Assembly: GCA_030844895.1 (NCBI GenBank)
Contig: CM061233.1
Location: 66,455,656-66,519,655 of the forward strand
Direction of reading: 5' to 3'
From: Ambrosia x helenae
Taxonomy: Eukaryota; Streptophyta; Magnoliopsida; Asterales; Asteraceae
Length of the DNA: 64,000 nt
Shown: piece by piece, positions 1-11,054 of the stretch
Layout: the number at the start of each line of letters is the position of its first letter
Position numbering within the stretch: the stretch's first letter is position 1
Notes under the pieces: generated by a model
What the model was told of the DNA's origin: nothing
The model's input: only the letters and a program-made list of their open reading frames with translations
Databases searched by the model: none
Translations under genes and position numbers: made by a program

Positions 1-428
1 TTTTACTTTCTTTGGCTAATCCTTATTTTAAGAATTTGCCATTTATTTGGTTTACCCAAGTTCCCGTTTTGCTAACTCGATTGGTGGTCATTGCCCCAAC
101 CGACTCGTTGAAAGATTTTTGAGTTTTAGATTTCAAATCGTTTATATATTTTTAGAACGCTTAATTTCTAAAAGTCCTTTTTATGATTACCGATCGCACT
201 ATAAATTGAGGTCGGTTTTCTTTTCATAAAACACGGTGTAGATTGGTCATTACAACTTATTGTATCGACTAATCTCCTGTTGTCCCGATTTTCACTAGAT
301 TGTACCGATTATACAATTCAATGTTTTCACAGTTTACACGAGGGTTGAATGATTTACTGGTCTATCACAGCCCCAATCCGCTGTTTTAGGTCATTAATCC
401 CAAGATTCATGACTTACCCGAATGTGAT

Positions 429-640
429 TATGACTCAACCCTTGATAAAGGTTCAAGTCCCCGTTTACGAATTTAACCTTCTACAAAAGTCCGAGTTTAA
501 TTATGACTTAACCTTGATTAAGGTCCAAGTCTGTTTTCAAGCTAAATCTGTTTATGACTCAACCTTGATTAAGGTTCAAGTTTATTTCCGAACTGAATCT
601 ATTTTATGACTAAGCCTTGATTAAGATTCAAGTCAATCTT
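429..640. repeat. Degenerate tandem repeat, unit about 52-73 bp, 4 copies
   Basis: Four copies begin with TATGACT at 429, 502, 553 and 605, each followed by CCTTGAT(T)AAGG(T)TCAAGT. The core AACCTTGATTAAGGTT is an inverted repeat with perfect 6-bp arms. Copies differ by several substitutions, so the array is old or under little homogenisation. It lies in the E0 leader just before the 111-bp array. Confidence 0.75.
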
Positions 641-682
641 TGTATCAACCCAGGATAACTCGTATCGTATATTGCCCGTTTT

Positions 683-1213
683 GCTAGCCCAACGTATAAG
701 CTGGTGCCTCGCTCAAGGTCTTGTATGGTTCGCATCCCTGTCATGTTAGACAGTGGACTACGTCCAAACGCTCTAGTTTGTTGTCCTCTTTGCTAGCCCA
801 ACGTATTCTAGCTGGTGCCTCGCTCAAGGTCTGGCATGGATAGCATCCCTGCCGTGTTAGACAGTGGACTATGTCCAAACGCTCTAGTTTGTTGTCCTCT
901 TTGCTAGCCCAGCGTATTCTAGCTGGTGCCTCGCTCAAGGTCTTGCATGGTTCGCATCCCTGCCGTGTTAGACAGTGGACTACGTCCAAACGCTCCGGTT
1001 TGTTGTCCTCTTTGCTAGCCCAGCGTATTCTAGCTGGTGCCTCGCTCAAGGTCTGGCATGGATAGCATCCCTGCCGTGTTAGACAGTGGACTATGTCCAA
1101 ACGCTCTAGTTTGTTGTCCTCTTTGCTAGCCCAGCGTATTCTAGCTGGTGCCTCGCTCAAGGTCTTGCATGGATCGCATCCCTGCCGTGTTAGACAGTGG
1201 ACTACGTCCAAAA
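683..1213. repeat. 111-bp tandem repeat, 5 copies with a 222-bp higher-order pattern
   Basis: GCTAGCCCA recurs at 683, 792, 903, 1014 and 1125, a period of 109-111 bp. Two variants alternate: copies 1, 3 and 5 carry GGTCTTG and GACTACGTCC, while copies 2 and 4 carry GGTCTGGCATGGATAG and GACTATGTCC. The effective unit is thus a 222-bp dimer. Because 111 is divisible by 3, the minus strand stays open over 741-1229 as a 37-residue repeat; this is an arithmetic consequence rather than good evidence of a gene. The array sits in the leader of E0. Confidence 0.9.
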
Positions 1214-2236
1214 TCCCCCGGCACCTCACACTTACTAAGCTTTTGTTACATAGGTTGTATATGTATTAATCATAAGAAACCCATGGTATCATATGTTTAA
1301 CACTTACCTGGCCAGGGTAAGTAATTCGCATATGGTACGCACAGACTTATTATAATTAAGGCATCAAACCCTATGCAAACAAATTTTCAGCTCATGCTTG
1401 TGCCCCCTATTTTATTTGGTAAAACCCTTCCTTGATAAATTATTCAATGTTAGGTTTTTACCTTTATTCATTAAGAAAAAGCGATGTGTTTTCAATTTAG
1501 TAAGCTTTGTGTGATCACACTCGTTGGTATGATCACAACGCCTTTCTAAACATTAGTTTGGGGATGATTACCCCAACCCGATCTCGATGTTCAAGTTAAG
1601 TTTGTGCATTGATCGTTCATTATCGTGAACTATGCACCTTTCACATTTTTCCTATTGTTTGCATATGCAATTACCACTCTTCAGGTGATAATTGCATACT
1701 AATGCACCTACTATGGTTTCGAGCATGTACCTGTTTGATACTTGCTCCCGTGTTCCCTTCGTTACTGATCCATTAGCCCGAGTCGTTACTTGACTTGGTC
1801 CTTAGTGAGCATGCTATTAGCCGTGCTCCCGAAACCTCTACAACCTCGTTTGGTGAATCATTTGATCCTCTCTCGATCAAATAAGATGTTATCATCCCTG
1901 TCAAATTTATAATTTCAATTAATTAGTAACATGACATTTCAGTATTAATATGCATCACTACAATAGTGATGTTAGAATTCTTGTTATACGAGATTATCGT
2001 TGCCCGAATCAATCTTTTGGATAGGCCCCATGAGTACCTAACCATTCCCTTATCAAGCTTTTGAGATAGCGTGTATCTACACGATATCACCATTGCTTAC
2101 TTATAACAATCTCTGATCAAACCCGGATTGTTATTACTGATATTACTTACTGGATTCCTCGATCAAGCCTCGAACCGAACACCCTTTAACACTTTGAGCG
2201 CACCGTTTGAGTCCAAGTATCCTTCCCGACACTCGG

Positions 2237-5200
2237 TGTCACACCACGCCTATGGCGGAAACACGTGGCGCGACGGTTCAAGAGTATTAAGCCAAGATTA
2301 ATGCAAACCACAATAATAATTAAACAAACAGGCATTTATTCAACGCCGATAATCATGTCAAATCATTCGTACATAATCATAAATTGTTTTTGAAATAAAC
2401 AAGGAGGCTCCTCCCTATATCCCGAAGTCCATGGGATAAAGAGATGAGACCCTTTCATGACATTCCAACGCCCGATTTGGAGATTCCCCCGACCCTGCTT
2501 GCCACGTTAACCTTCATCAATCAATTACCTGAAAGATATGTTTGAAAATCGTCAATATATAAATATTGGTGAGTTCACAGGTTTTGATTTAATAAAACTT
2601 TATTAAGTGGGAATATCCTTGTTATGACATTTATAGGAGTTGCAAAGTCCTACAATTTACTTGAGCCTATAACCAAACCAAGACAATTAACAATGCCCCC
2701 GCCCCAAGTCGTTACTCGGTATTCCTACGACTTAATTTCAGAATACGTGCACCCTAGGCATACGCCGATGCATAATCGACGCTATCGATTAGGGGTGGGC
2801 CTTGTCAGGCACCAATAGTACTATCCAAATATTCCTTTGGTTTCTCTTTCCTGAATTAATGATTATAGTGGGGAGGTCTCAACCCCGAGTGGCGATCTTA
2901 ACTCAAGTATCCAACCCGTCATACAAATCCCAACATATCTTTCCCCGTAAAAACGTTAAATAGTTTAGAAATGGGGCCGTGAGACTCACCTGTAACTGTG
3001 CTCGGCTCAAAGAAGAAAATAGTAAAGTTTGTGATCCCGCACCTACAAATGTTCTAGGCGTATAAGTCACTACACCAATGGTGTATGTGCCTTGGCAAGT
3101 TGTACACCCAACTTCCCGACCACGTCTTTATCCTAATTCCCGTTTAATAGTTTCGTATCCTAGGTTCAATGGCGATGGATTACCCTTTCCTTGTAAGTCG
3201 TATATTATTCTTATTAATATTCTTTGTGACTTGTACACTATTATTCTCGACACGATTCTACCCAACGTATAATTATTTTCCCATTTAAATAATTATACTT
3301 AGGATCTTTTTGCTCGATATAATGTGATTTCTTTCATCCGACCCGACTCACTTTGCCACATATTTACTTTCCCATTCAAATAAATATGCTAAGTTCTTGT
3401 CGTTCGGTAACATATTCTTAACGTTCGACTAGACTCACCACACCGTACATTTATTTTCCCATTTAAATAAATGTACTAGGATCTTGTCGGTCACTCACAC
3501 GTTTGCAGGTATATTTCACCTACTCGTCTCGGTTTTCCTTCTTGCATATCTATTTTCCCATTCAAATAGATATACTAGAATTTCGTCAAAAAACGAGCAT
3601 ATGTACATATACCATCGCGTGGATACTACTTGTTAAGTTTATGTGTCGTTTAGCGTTTTTAACTCGTTACGTTGTGTTTTCCTTTCCCCACGAATATTCT
3701 TTCAACACTTAGGAAAGTGTTTCGCACGTTTCACCCTTGTTATATATATTTTACTTCCTTAAAATATATATGTATATTTTTATCTTGTCGTAATGGCATT
3801 TTTCTCATATGTCCGTTTACGTTAGCTCATGTAACTAAGTTCGTTAGTTAGCGTTTTTCATATTTGTTTCCATTGCGCGTTCTTATGGAAGTGTTATTCC
3901 TACTTCCGATTCCGAACGTTTATTTCTTGGAAAAAAATATACTTTGTACGTTTAGCCCAACTTGTCCAACTGGTAACCCAAAAATGTTTCCGATACTTTT
4001 ATATTCCCATTTATATAAAAGTATCCATTTTTGTACAAGTTTTTCAAGTTTTAACCTTTGTTCAACATTTTTATAAAAATCTCTATTTTATAAAAATCCT
4101 TATGTTAATACAAGTCCATATTTTTATAACTTCCACTTTTATAAAAATGCACTTTTTATACAAAATACCCAAGTATGTTACTAGTATTTACCAAATCAAC
4201 CTTGGAAAATTATTACTTAAACTTTTGACACCAAACTTTCCATTATTGCATTTTTGGACTAATAGTTTCTAAAATATTCATTTTAGTCCTCTAACTTTCA
4301 AAGTTACAACATTAGCCCCTTAACTTTCGAATGTTGCATTTTTCTACTCTAACTTCCAAAGTTAGCATATTTCACCCAATTTAGTGGACTTTGAAGACCC
4401 ATTTTCTTGATGCTTAGTTGTTTTTACTTCATTTCACTTTTAATGATCTTATAATCCATCCTAGATGCCATTAACATGTTTGTTCCATACTTTTATCCAA
4501 AACATCAATTTTTCACTTATTCAAGTGAGTGGACTTTGAATATGGAACTTTTTCATCTATGGTTATTTAACCCATTTTAATCCATTTTTGTCATTAACAT
4601 AACATCTTATGATGATTAAAATCATCTTCCATCTCATTCAAGTCTTCTTCATCAATCATGCTCCAATCATCAACTTTCTTAAGTGTATTTATATTTCATC
4701 ATATTTTCCCCAAATACTACATTTATTAGTATAATCCAAGATTCATTAATGTTATTATTATTCTTCCATTTTTATCCTAACAAAACCCATTAACTTTAAA
4801 AAATCCATTTTATTACCCATTAAAGTACAACTTGCTTTCAATAGCACAAAACATGAACATCTAAGAATAAAAACAATGTAATACTTACTACTAGCTCAAG
4901 GCTAGGGAAGACAAAAATCTTGGATTTGGGTGAGGTTTAATGTGTTCTTCCAATGGGTTAAGCTCCAAGCTCTTGAACACACAAAGAGGGTTTTGAAGGA
5001 TGATGATTTAGAGATGATTTGGAAGTATAAAAATTGAAAGAGAATTGTTAATGTAGGGGTGTAAACTTACGGCCAAGAGGAAGAAGAAAGAAAGAGTTTT
5101 TGTGATTTTGTTTAAATGCTCTCCAGTGGGTTATAATCTCACCTTCAAATCTTCCAAGATTATGCAATCTTACTTGGATTGGATGGAAAGATTATGTAAG

Positions 5201-6000
5201 ATATTATGTAAGATTACAAACAAAATCAATGGGAGATTATAGAGGGTGTTTGGAGCCGTGAGTTAGAGAGAGAGAGTGAGGGATTTGGTGAATTTTCTTA
5301 TCCAATATAATCTCATGCAACCTTATGATTAGTTTCTTAATAATTGGGTTATTAAGAAGATGAAGAGGTTAATGAGAAAATAAAAGGATATTACTCCTTT
5401 GAGTGGGCCATGGCCGGCTCCCATGGGGTGTTTGGTGGGGTCCACTTTGCTAAATATTATCCCATATTATGTTTAAGTTAATCTCTTTCGGGTACCGTCC
5501 GGGTATTCTTGGGTTTTTAACCGTGTGTCACCCGAATATTAAAATACCATTAATATTCCTTAAATTTTGCCCAGTTAAATTACTGATAATTTATTTCGGC
5601 TTTTGTCAGGTGAAATTACGTGCTACGCGCGTATCGGGTGCGGTACGCGCACTTTATTCGTTACCGGGAGGTTTGTACAATAAGCTTCCACGTATGGCTT
5701 TGGGTTTCCAAAACTCGTTATATTTTGTGAAAATATTATTTATTTTGTATTCCGGGTGTCCAGAGTTCGTTTCGCTTATTTAATTTTTACCGGGTAATCG
5801 CCAGTGTCCATACCGGATAGATTTGCTTGCGCATGATCCTATCATGCTTTGCTATTAAACTTATGCATTCCTATGCATTATTTGGGAACTTCCATCTTTC
5901 TAAGGCCTCAGTTAGACAATCAGCACATAATTACGTTTAATTACGTTAATCGCGTTTAATTAATTAGTACGGAATTACCTTAATTTTGCCGGTTGTTACA
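2237..6000 (-). repeat. G1 3' LTR
   Basis: 3764 bp, with ends TGTCACACCACG and GCCGGTTGTTACA, which is TG...CA in both senses. It is almost identical to 26189-29953. Inside are a hairpin array (3267-4025), TAACTTTCAAAGTTA-type short palindromes (about 4285-4390) and the AT-rich remainder. The 104-residue plus-strand open frame at 5469-5783 recurs in the other LTR copy and has no recognisable protein similarity, so I do not call it a gene. Confidence 0.95.
3267..4025 (-). repeat. Hairpin array in G1 LTR, constant TCCCATT loop
   Basis: Six stem-loops lie here. H1: arms 3267-3278/3287-3298 (12 bp). H2: 3359-3366/3381-3388 (8 bp). H3: 3445-3456/3465-3476 (12 bp). H4: 3546-3555/3564-3573 (10 bp). 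H5: 3742-3753/3760-3771 (12 bp, loop CTTCCT). H6: 3992-4004/4013-4025 (13 bp). The listed arms pair perfectly. The loop is TCCCATTT or TCCCATTC in all but H5, which in element-sense RNA reads AAATGGGA or GAATGGGA. H1-H4 are spaced 86-101 bp and followed by a similar ACTAGGATCTTGTCG tail, so they probably arose by tandem duplication. The copy in the 5' LTR is 27220-27978. Confidence 0.9.
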
Positions 6001-6036
6001 TTCTCCCCCCGTTAAGAGAATTCCGTCCCGGAATTC
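6001..6036 (-). promoter_or_regulatory. G1 polypurine tract and stop-codon hairpin
   Basis: On the minus strand ACGGGGGGAGAA directly abuts the 3' LTR (plus 6001-6012). This is the expected primer for plus-strand DNA synthesis. Just upstream in element sense, 6018-6036 forms GAATTCCG-GGA-CGGAATTC, a perfect 8-bp stem whose first bases overlap the TGA stop codon of pol (6035-6037). Confidence 0.85.
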
Positions 6037-6508
6037 ACTTCGAGCTCTCCGGTATAGGGGTCTTCTCGAATAGGGCGGGATATTTTTGCTTCATCCGGTC
6101 CAGCCTTTCCCACGTGAACTCCGGTCCACGCTTGGCATTCCAACGCACTTTGACCAATCTGATCTTACTGCGTCTTAACTTTTGGACCTTCCAATCGGTT
6201 ACTTCGATTGGTTCTTCGACGAAGTGTAACTTGTCGTCAATGTGGATTTCGTCTGTGGGGATGATGAGAGTTTCGTCGGATAAGCACTTTTTCAAGTTCG
6301 ACACGTGGAACGTGTCATGTACACCGTTAAGTTCTTGTGGCAACTTGAGCTTGTATGCTACGGGGCCTACTCCGGACAGGATTTCGAATGGTCCAACATA
6401 TCGTGGGTTTAGTTTTCCGCGCTTCCCAAAGCGCGCGACACCTTTCCAAGGTGACACCTTTAGTAGGACCCTGTCTCCGACTTGAAATTCCAAAGGCTTT
6501 CGCCTCAT
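6035..6508 (-). pseudogene. G1 pol: integrase C-terminal and chromodomain-like tail
   Basis: This open stretch of 157 codons is the 3' end of the G1 polyprotein, ending in TGA beside the polypurine tract. It holds the integrase C-terminal DNA-binding region (KLNPRYVGPFEI, followed by FHVSNLKKCL) and a chromodomain-like end (LVKVRWNAKRGPEFTWERLD). In chromoviruses this tail is thought to steer integration to heterochromatin. It is cut off from upstream integrase by a one-base frameshift near 6595, seen by comparison with G2, which reads through. The internal methionine at 6508 is not a true start. Confidence 0.88.
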
Positions 6509-6558
6509 ATCAGCGTAGCTTTTCTGCCGGTCACGTGCCGCTTTGAGACGTTCTCTTA

Positions 6559-6885
6559 TCAGAAAGACCTTATCTGTTGTCTCTTGAACAATTTCGGGCC
6601 CGTAAGTTGCTTTTCACCAACTTCAGCCCAACACAGAGGCGATCTACACTTGCGTCCATATAGAGCTTCAAAAGGTGCAGCTTGAATGCTCGTGTGGTAA
6701 CTGTTGTTATACGAAAACTCTACCAGTGGCAAGTGTGTATCCCAATTTCCGCTGAAATCGATTGCGCATGCCCGTAACATATCTTCCAAAGTCTGGATGG
6801 TCCGTTCACTCTGACCATCGGTTTGTGGATGATATGCGGTACTCATGTCAAGGCGAGTACCGAGGGTTTCATTTAAACTTTCCAA
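6559..6885 (-). pseudogene. G1 pol: integrase core, second half
   Basis: A 108-codon fragment carrying the end of the integrase catalytic core (STAYHPQTDGQSERT with the catalytic Glu in the QSER-T-Q context) and CRSPLCWAEVGE. It is out of frame with both neighbours. Upstream, near 6883, G1 has TTCC where G2 has TTCCC. Downstream, near 6595, G1 has lost a base relative to G2. Both breaks are single-base deletions, so they are recent or possibly sequencing errors. Confidence 0.88.
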
Positions 6886-8375
6886 AATCTTGAGGTGAAG
6901 CGACTATCTCGATCGGAGATGATGGAAACAGGTACACCATGCTTCGACACTACTTCCTTAATGTACAAACGGGTCAGTTTCTCCAACTTATCCGTTTCGC
7001 GAATCGGGAGGAAGTGTGCAGATTTTGTCAATCGATCAACGATTACCCAGATCATGTCATGGCCGCTTGTTGTCTTGGGTAACTTGGTAATGAAATCCAT
7101 AGTAATCCGTTCCCATTTCCATTCCGGTATTTCCGGTTTCTGGAGCAAGCCGGATGGTCTCTGATGCTCGGCCTTGACCTTCGCGCAAGTCAAGCATCGC
7201 GCAACATATGCCGCTATATCTCTCTTGAAATTTGTCCACCAGTAAAATTCCTTCAAATCATGGAACATTTTGTCTGCTCCAGGGTGAACCGAATATCGCG
7301 AACTGTGGGCTTCGGCTAATACTAGTTCACGCAGTCCACCATACACTGGTACCCAAATCCTGTTCATGAAATACAGGGCTTGATCCGCTTTTGGCTCTAG
7401 TGAAGCAACCATCTTCCGCAATCTTTCACCTTTGACATTCTCGGGTTTAAGAGCATTAGTTTGAGCTTCACGAATCCGGTCAGTCAGGTTCGTGTGGATG
7501 GTTAAACCCAAGGCTCGGACACGCAATGGCCTAACCCATTCCTTGCGACTCAAGGCGTCGGCTACAACGTTCGCCTTCCCGGGATGGTACTTTATCTCAC
7601 AATCGTAATCAATCAATAACTCGACCCATCGCCGTTGTCGCATGTTCAATTCCTTTTGGTCAAAGATGTGCTGCAAACTTTTATGGTCGGTGAAGATTGT
7701 ACACTTGGTTCCGTATAGATAATGTCTCCATATCTTGAGCGCGAATACCACGGCTCCCAATTCCAGGTCATGCGTGGTGTAATTCTTCTCGTGAAGCTTT
7801 AGTTGTCTGGAAGCATAGGCTATGACCTTCTCTCGTTGCATCAATACACAACCCAATCCCTGATGAGAGGCGTCACAGTAAACCACGAAGTCTTCCGTAC
7901 CATCGGGGAGTGATAGTATCGGGGCGCCACATAACTTATCCTTTAGCAATTGAAATGCTGCTTCCTGCTTTTCCGTCCATTCGAACTTCTTATCCTTTTG
8001 GGTTAGCATGGTCAAAGACTGTGCTATCTTAGAAAAGTTCTCGATGAACCTTCTGTAGTAACCCGCAAGGCCAAGAATTTGTCGTACTTCAGTAGGGGTT
8101 CTAGGGGCGTCCCAATTCTTGATTGCTTCGATCTTGGCGGGATCGACATGTATACCCTTTTCATTCACTACGTGGCCTAAGAAGTGAACCTCTCGAATCC
8201 AAAAGTCACATTTCGAGAACTTAGCATAGAGCTTCTCTTTGCGTAGTACCTCGAGGATTAACGGAAGATGATCCTCGTGTTCTTCCTTAGTGCGTGAGTA
8301 GATCAAGATATCATCAATGAAGACAATGACAAATTTGTCCAAGTATGGCTTACACACGCGATTCATCAAATCCAT
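6873..8375 (-). pseudogene. G1 pol: RT palm end, RNase H, integrase zinc domain and core start
   Basis: A 500-codon open stretch. In order: RT with the catalytic FIDDILIYS (residues about 19-27), RNase H with DASHQGLGCVLMQ and TDHKSLQHIF, the integrase HHCC zinc-binding region (H-x-n-H then CLTCAKVK), and the integrase core start (MDFITKLP, SDRDSRFTS). Its apparent start lies in mid-RT because a one-base deletion near 8400 (TTCG in G1, TTCGG in G2) separates it from the N-terminal half. It ends at a second deletion near 6883. It would have been part of one gag-pol polyprotein; it is now non-functional unless the lesions are consensus errors. Confidence 0.9.
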
Positions 8376-8395
8376 GAAAACAGCTGGTGCATTGG

Positions 8396-10368
8396 TTAAA
8401 CGAATGGCTTAACCAGAAACTCATAGTGCCCATAACGAGTCCTGAATGCTGTTTTTGGCACGTCTTCTTCTTGGATACGCAACTGATGATAGCCGGACCT
8501 TAGATCGATCTTGGAGTAGAAGCTGGATCCTTGAAGTTGATCAAACAAATCGTCGATCCTGGGAAGAGGATAGCGATTTTTAATGGTTAGCTTGTTCAGT
8601 TCTCGATAGTCAATGCACATTCGAAAAGTGCCATCCTTCTTCTTTACAAATAAGACGGGAGCTCCCCAGGGTGAGAAGCTTGGTCTTATGAAACCTTTGT
8701 CCAACAACTCCTGCAGTTGACCAGACAGTTCCTGCATCTCGGAAGGAGCTAGGCGATATGGCGATCGCGCTACGGGTGCAGCTCCTGGAACAAGGTCGAT
8801 GCGGAACTCGACTTGTCGGGGTGGTGGCAGTCCCGGCAAATCTTCTGGGAACACATCTGGAAAGTCTCTGGCTATTGGAATGTCTTCTAATTTTCGCTCG
8901 TCGGCCTTCTTATCTACTACGTGCGCCAAGAATGCGACGAGACCTTTCCTTAGACACTTCCTGGCTTTCATGCTGGTAATAATTCTCAACGACGTTCCAC
9001 GCCTTTCCCCTTGGATCGATAGGGTTTCACCGCTTGCGAGGGGAACTTGAATCACTTTGTCGTTGCACACAACGACGGCGCGGTGTGCGGATAGCCAATC
9101 CATGCCAACAACTATGTCAAAGCTACCCAGCACGACTGGCAATAGATCAATGCCAAACTCGTGACCACAGAGATCCAACTTACAATCCTTCGCTACTTCT
9201 CGTGTTTCTATAGTCTTGCCGTTAGCCAGTTCTATAGAGTATGGTGTGTCTAGCTTACTAGTTTTTAGTCCAAGTAATCTTTTAAATTCGACAGATACGA
9301 AGCTAAAATCGGCGCCAGTATCGAACAATACTGAAGCATAATGACCATTTAGAGGGAACATACCAGTGACCACATTAGGGGCTTGTCGTGCATCACCGGC
9401 GCCAATCACGAATGCCTGCCCACGGGCTTGGTTGTTGAGTTTGGGGCAATCCCTCTTCCAATGATCGAGCGATCCACATGAGAAACAGGGCCTCGCTCCT
9501 CCGTTCTTTGGCGCTCCTGACCTGCAGTCTTCTGTCTTGTGCCCAGAACGGCGGCACTTACCGCAGATCACTTCGTTCTTGCCCTGGTAACCTTGCTTTC
9601 CGTTGTTTCCATGTCCAGTGGCCACATACCCTTTCCCTTTCTTTCCTGAACCTCCTGATGATCCATCCTTTTTCCTCTCATCGCGCTTACGCTTCCCAAA
9701 CCTTGGCTTATTTCCTTGTTCGCTTGACCCAACGGTTGAACTCGTACCCAGATTCTTACCCTCAACACTGCTGGACTCAGTAAGCTTCAGTCCTGATACT
9801 TTTCGGATTAGGGTGCCCATTCGAATGGCGTCTTCAGTGAGGCTTAAGGCGAGGTCGATAGCTTCGCGCATGGTCGTAGGTTTGGAAGCAGTGACCATGC
9901 CGCGTATCTGTGGTGCTAGTCCGAATAGGTATCTTTCCACCTTTTTGCTTTCCAGGGTGACCAAGCGAGGCACTAACCGGGAGAGATCATGAAACCTGGA
10001 CGTGTACCCAGCTACGTTCGATCCAACCATGGTGAGGTTCCAGAACTCAGTCTCTAGCTTCTGCACTTCACTTGCCGGGCAGTACTCGGCGATCATTAGT
10101 TCCTTCAACTCCAACCATGACAAGGAGTAAGCAGCATCGTCTCCCAGTGTTTGCACTTGGTTGTTCCACCATGTTAGAGCTTGGTCCAGAAACAGGTTAG
10201 TGGCGTACATGACAGCCTGTCGCGGGGTACAGCTGCTGATACGAATCACCGCTTCGGTCTTCTTGAACCACTTGACTAGTCCGACAGAACCTTCAGTGCC
10301 GCTGAAGTTGAGCGGTTTGCAGTCCAGGAAAGCTTTGAACGTGCAGCCACGCTCTCGTGAGGCCGTTT
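8396..10368 (-). pseudogene. G1 gag exon 2, protease and RT N-terminal half
   Basis: Starts at the predicted splice acceptor (TATTATTGCAG ends at 10369) and runs to a frameshift stop at 8396. Domains in order: gag capsid-like region (ALTWWNNQVQ, VPRLVTLESKKVERYLFGL); basic Gly/Lys-rich linker; two zinc knuckles CGKCRRSGHKTEDC and CFSCGSLDHWKRDC; aspartic protease with LFDTGADFSFVS; RT fingers and palm (FRMCIDYRELNKLTIKNRYP, SKIDLRSGYHQL). An open frame extends upstream through the intron to 10516, but that part does not match G2, so I place the exon boundary at the acceptor. Splicing joins it in frame to exon 1. Confidence 0.85.
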
Positions 10369-10450
10369 CTGCAATAATAAAGTAACATGTTATTATGAGG
10401 TAGGAGTTTTTTATGAAAACTCCTGTTGCATATATCCGAAGTCTTCTTAC
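10369..10450 (-). other. Putative 82-bp phase-1 intron in G1 gag
   Basis: In element sense it starts GTAAGAAG after CCTACCG and ends TTATTATTGCAG before AAACGGCC. Removal fuses the gag N-terminal frame (10625) to the gag-pol frame (10368) through a shared Glu codon (G+AA). G2 has an 87-bp intron at the same place and phase, with conserved ends and a different middle. The interior carries a 9-bp-arm hairpin (10402-10410/10416-10424). Confidence 0.75.
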
Positions 10451-10625
10451 CGGTAGGGGAGGTTTCGCGTCGGTCGCTCCCTGTTCGATCTCGCGACCAT
10501 TCGGTGCGCGTGGCATTGTGTTCCGCGAGAGCTTGGGCGATGCGTCCCGAAACTAGGGTTTCAAGCTCCTCGGGTGTCGTGGGTAGTGTTTCGTTTCCAC
10601 TGTTGCTTCGGGTGGCTGGTGCCAT
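10451..10625 (-). pseudogene. G1 gag exon 1 (N-terminal)
   Basis: The ATG at 10625 begins MAPATRSNSG, a start shared with G2 at 19248. The 58-codon exon carries a short helix-prone acidic and alanine segment (PEELETLVSGRIAQALAEHN) and an Arg-rich end, then the splice donor CCG|GTAAGA. Reading on without splicing soon leads into a stop, and the resulting C-terminal residues are not conserved between G1 and G2, which supports splicing. The exon itself is intact; it is called a pseudogene because downstream pol is broken. Confidence 0.75.
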
Positions 10626-11054
10626 TTTTCTTCAATAATCATTATCAAAGGTCAATTTGGCGATCATTCATACAATATCGTCATATATAAAGTATAAATA
10701 ACAACACAACACACGAACACAATAACCGCCATAACAACATCACACAATCACAATATAAACAGAACAGGTAACAATAATCGTAGAAAATCATAACACATAT
10801 TTTACCATAACAAAATTTTCATTAATTTCAATACCATGAGTACAATGATTTGTTCATACTAACAAAAACCGAGGATACATTCCTCATACATTGCTCTTTT
10901 GAAATACACTAGAAATATAATGTCATATGCCGGCACAATCCCGCTCGGCTAGGCAAAAATGCAGATGGGTGCTATAACCCATACTGTGCTATCATACTAC
11001 TACTACTACTACTGCTATGTCCGTAAGTGATCCCCAAGCGTCTCTGATGTATCG
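10626..11054 (-). other. G1 spacer between extra ORF and gag
   Basis: About 430 bp without a coding region. It is rich in ACAACA/AACAC runs just upstream of gag (10690-10790) and carries a short CTA trinucleotide run near 11000-11012. The equivalent in G2 is 19249-19731. No promoter or splice site is clear enough to call. Confidence 0.6.

Larger units (their letters stand above)
1..2236 (-). mobile_element. E0 element, internal leader segment (truncated by window edge)
   Basis: This segment belongs to the element whose 5' LTR starts at 29989. Removing G1 (2237-29953, TSD CTCGG at 2232-2236 and 29954-29958) joins it to the primer-binding site at 29973-29986. In element sense (minus strand) it is therefore the first 2.25 kb downstream of the primer site. 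It holds two tandem-repeat blocks (429-640 and 683-1213). Positions 1-428 and 1214-2236 hold no credible coding region and nothing else I recognise. A leader this long without gag suggests either a non-autonomous element or a gypsy group with a long leader; the superfamily cannot be assigned because no pol domain of E0 lies in the window. Confidence 0.75.

Noticed and set aside
683..1213. CRISPR-like array
   Set aside because: There are no unique spacers; the whole 111-bp unit repeats, and the context is a eukaryotic retrotransposon.
741..1229. 162-residue repetitive open frame on the minus strand
   Set aside because: It is only the 111-bp tandem array read in a frame without stops (period divisible by 3); no start context or protein similarity.
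5469..5783. 104-residue open frame in the G1 LTR, repeated at 29422-29736
   Set aside because: Lies in LTR sequence, antisense to the element, AT-rich low-complexity translation, and not kept in G2.
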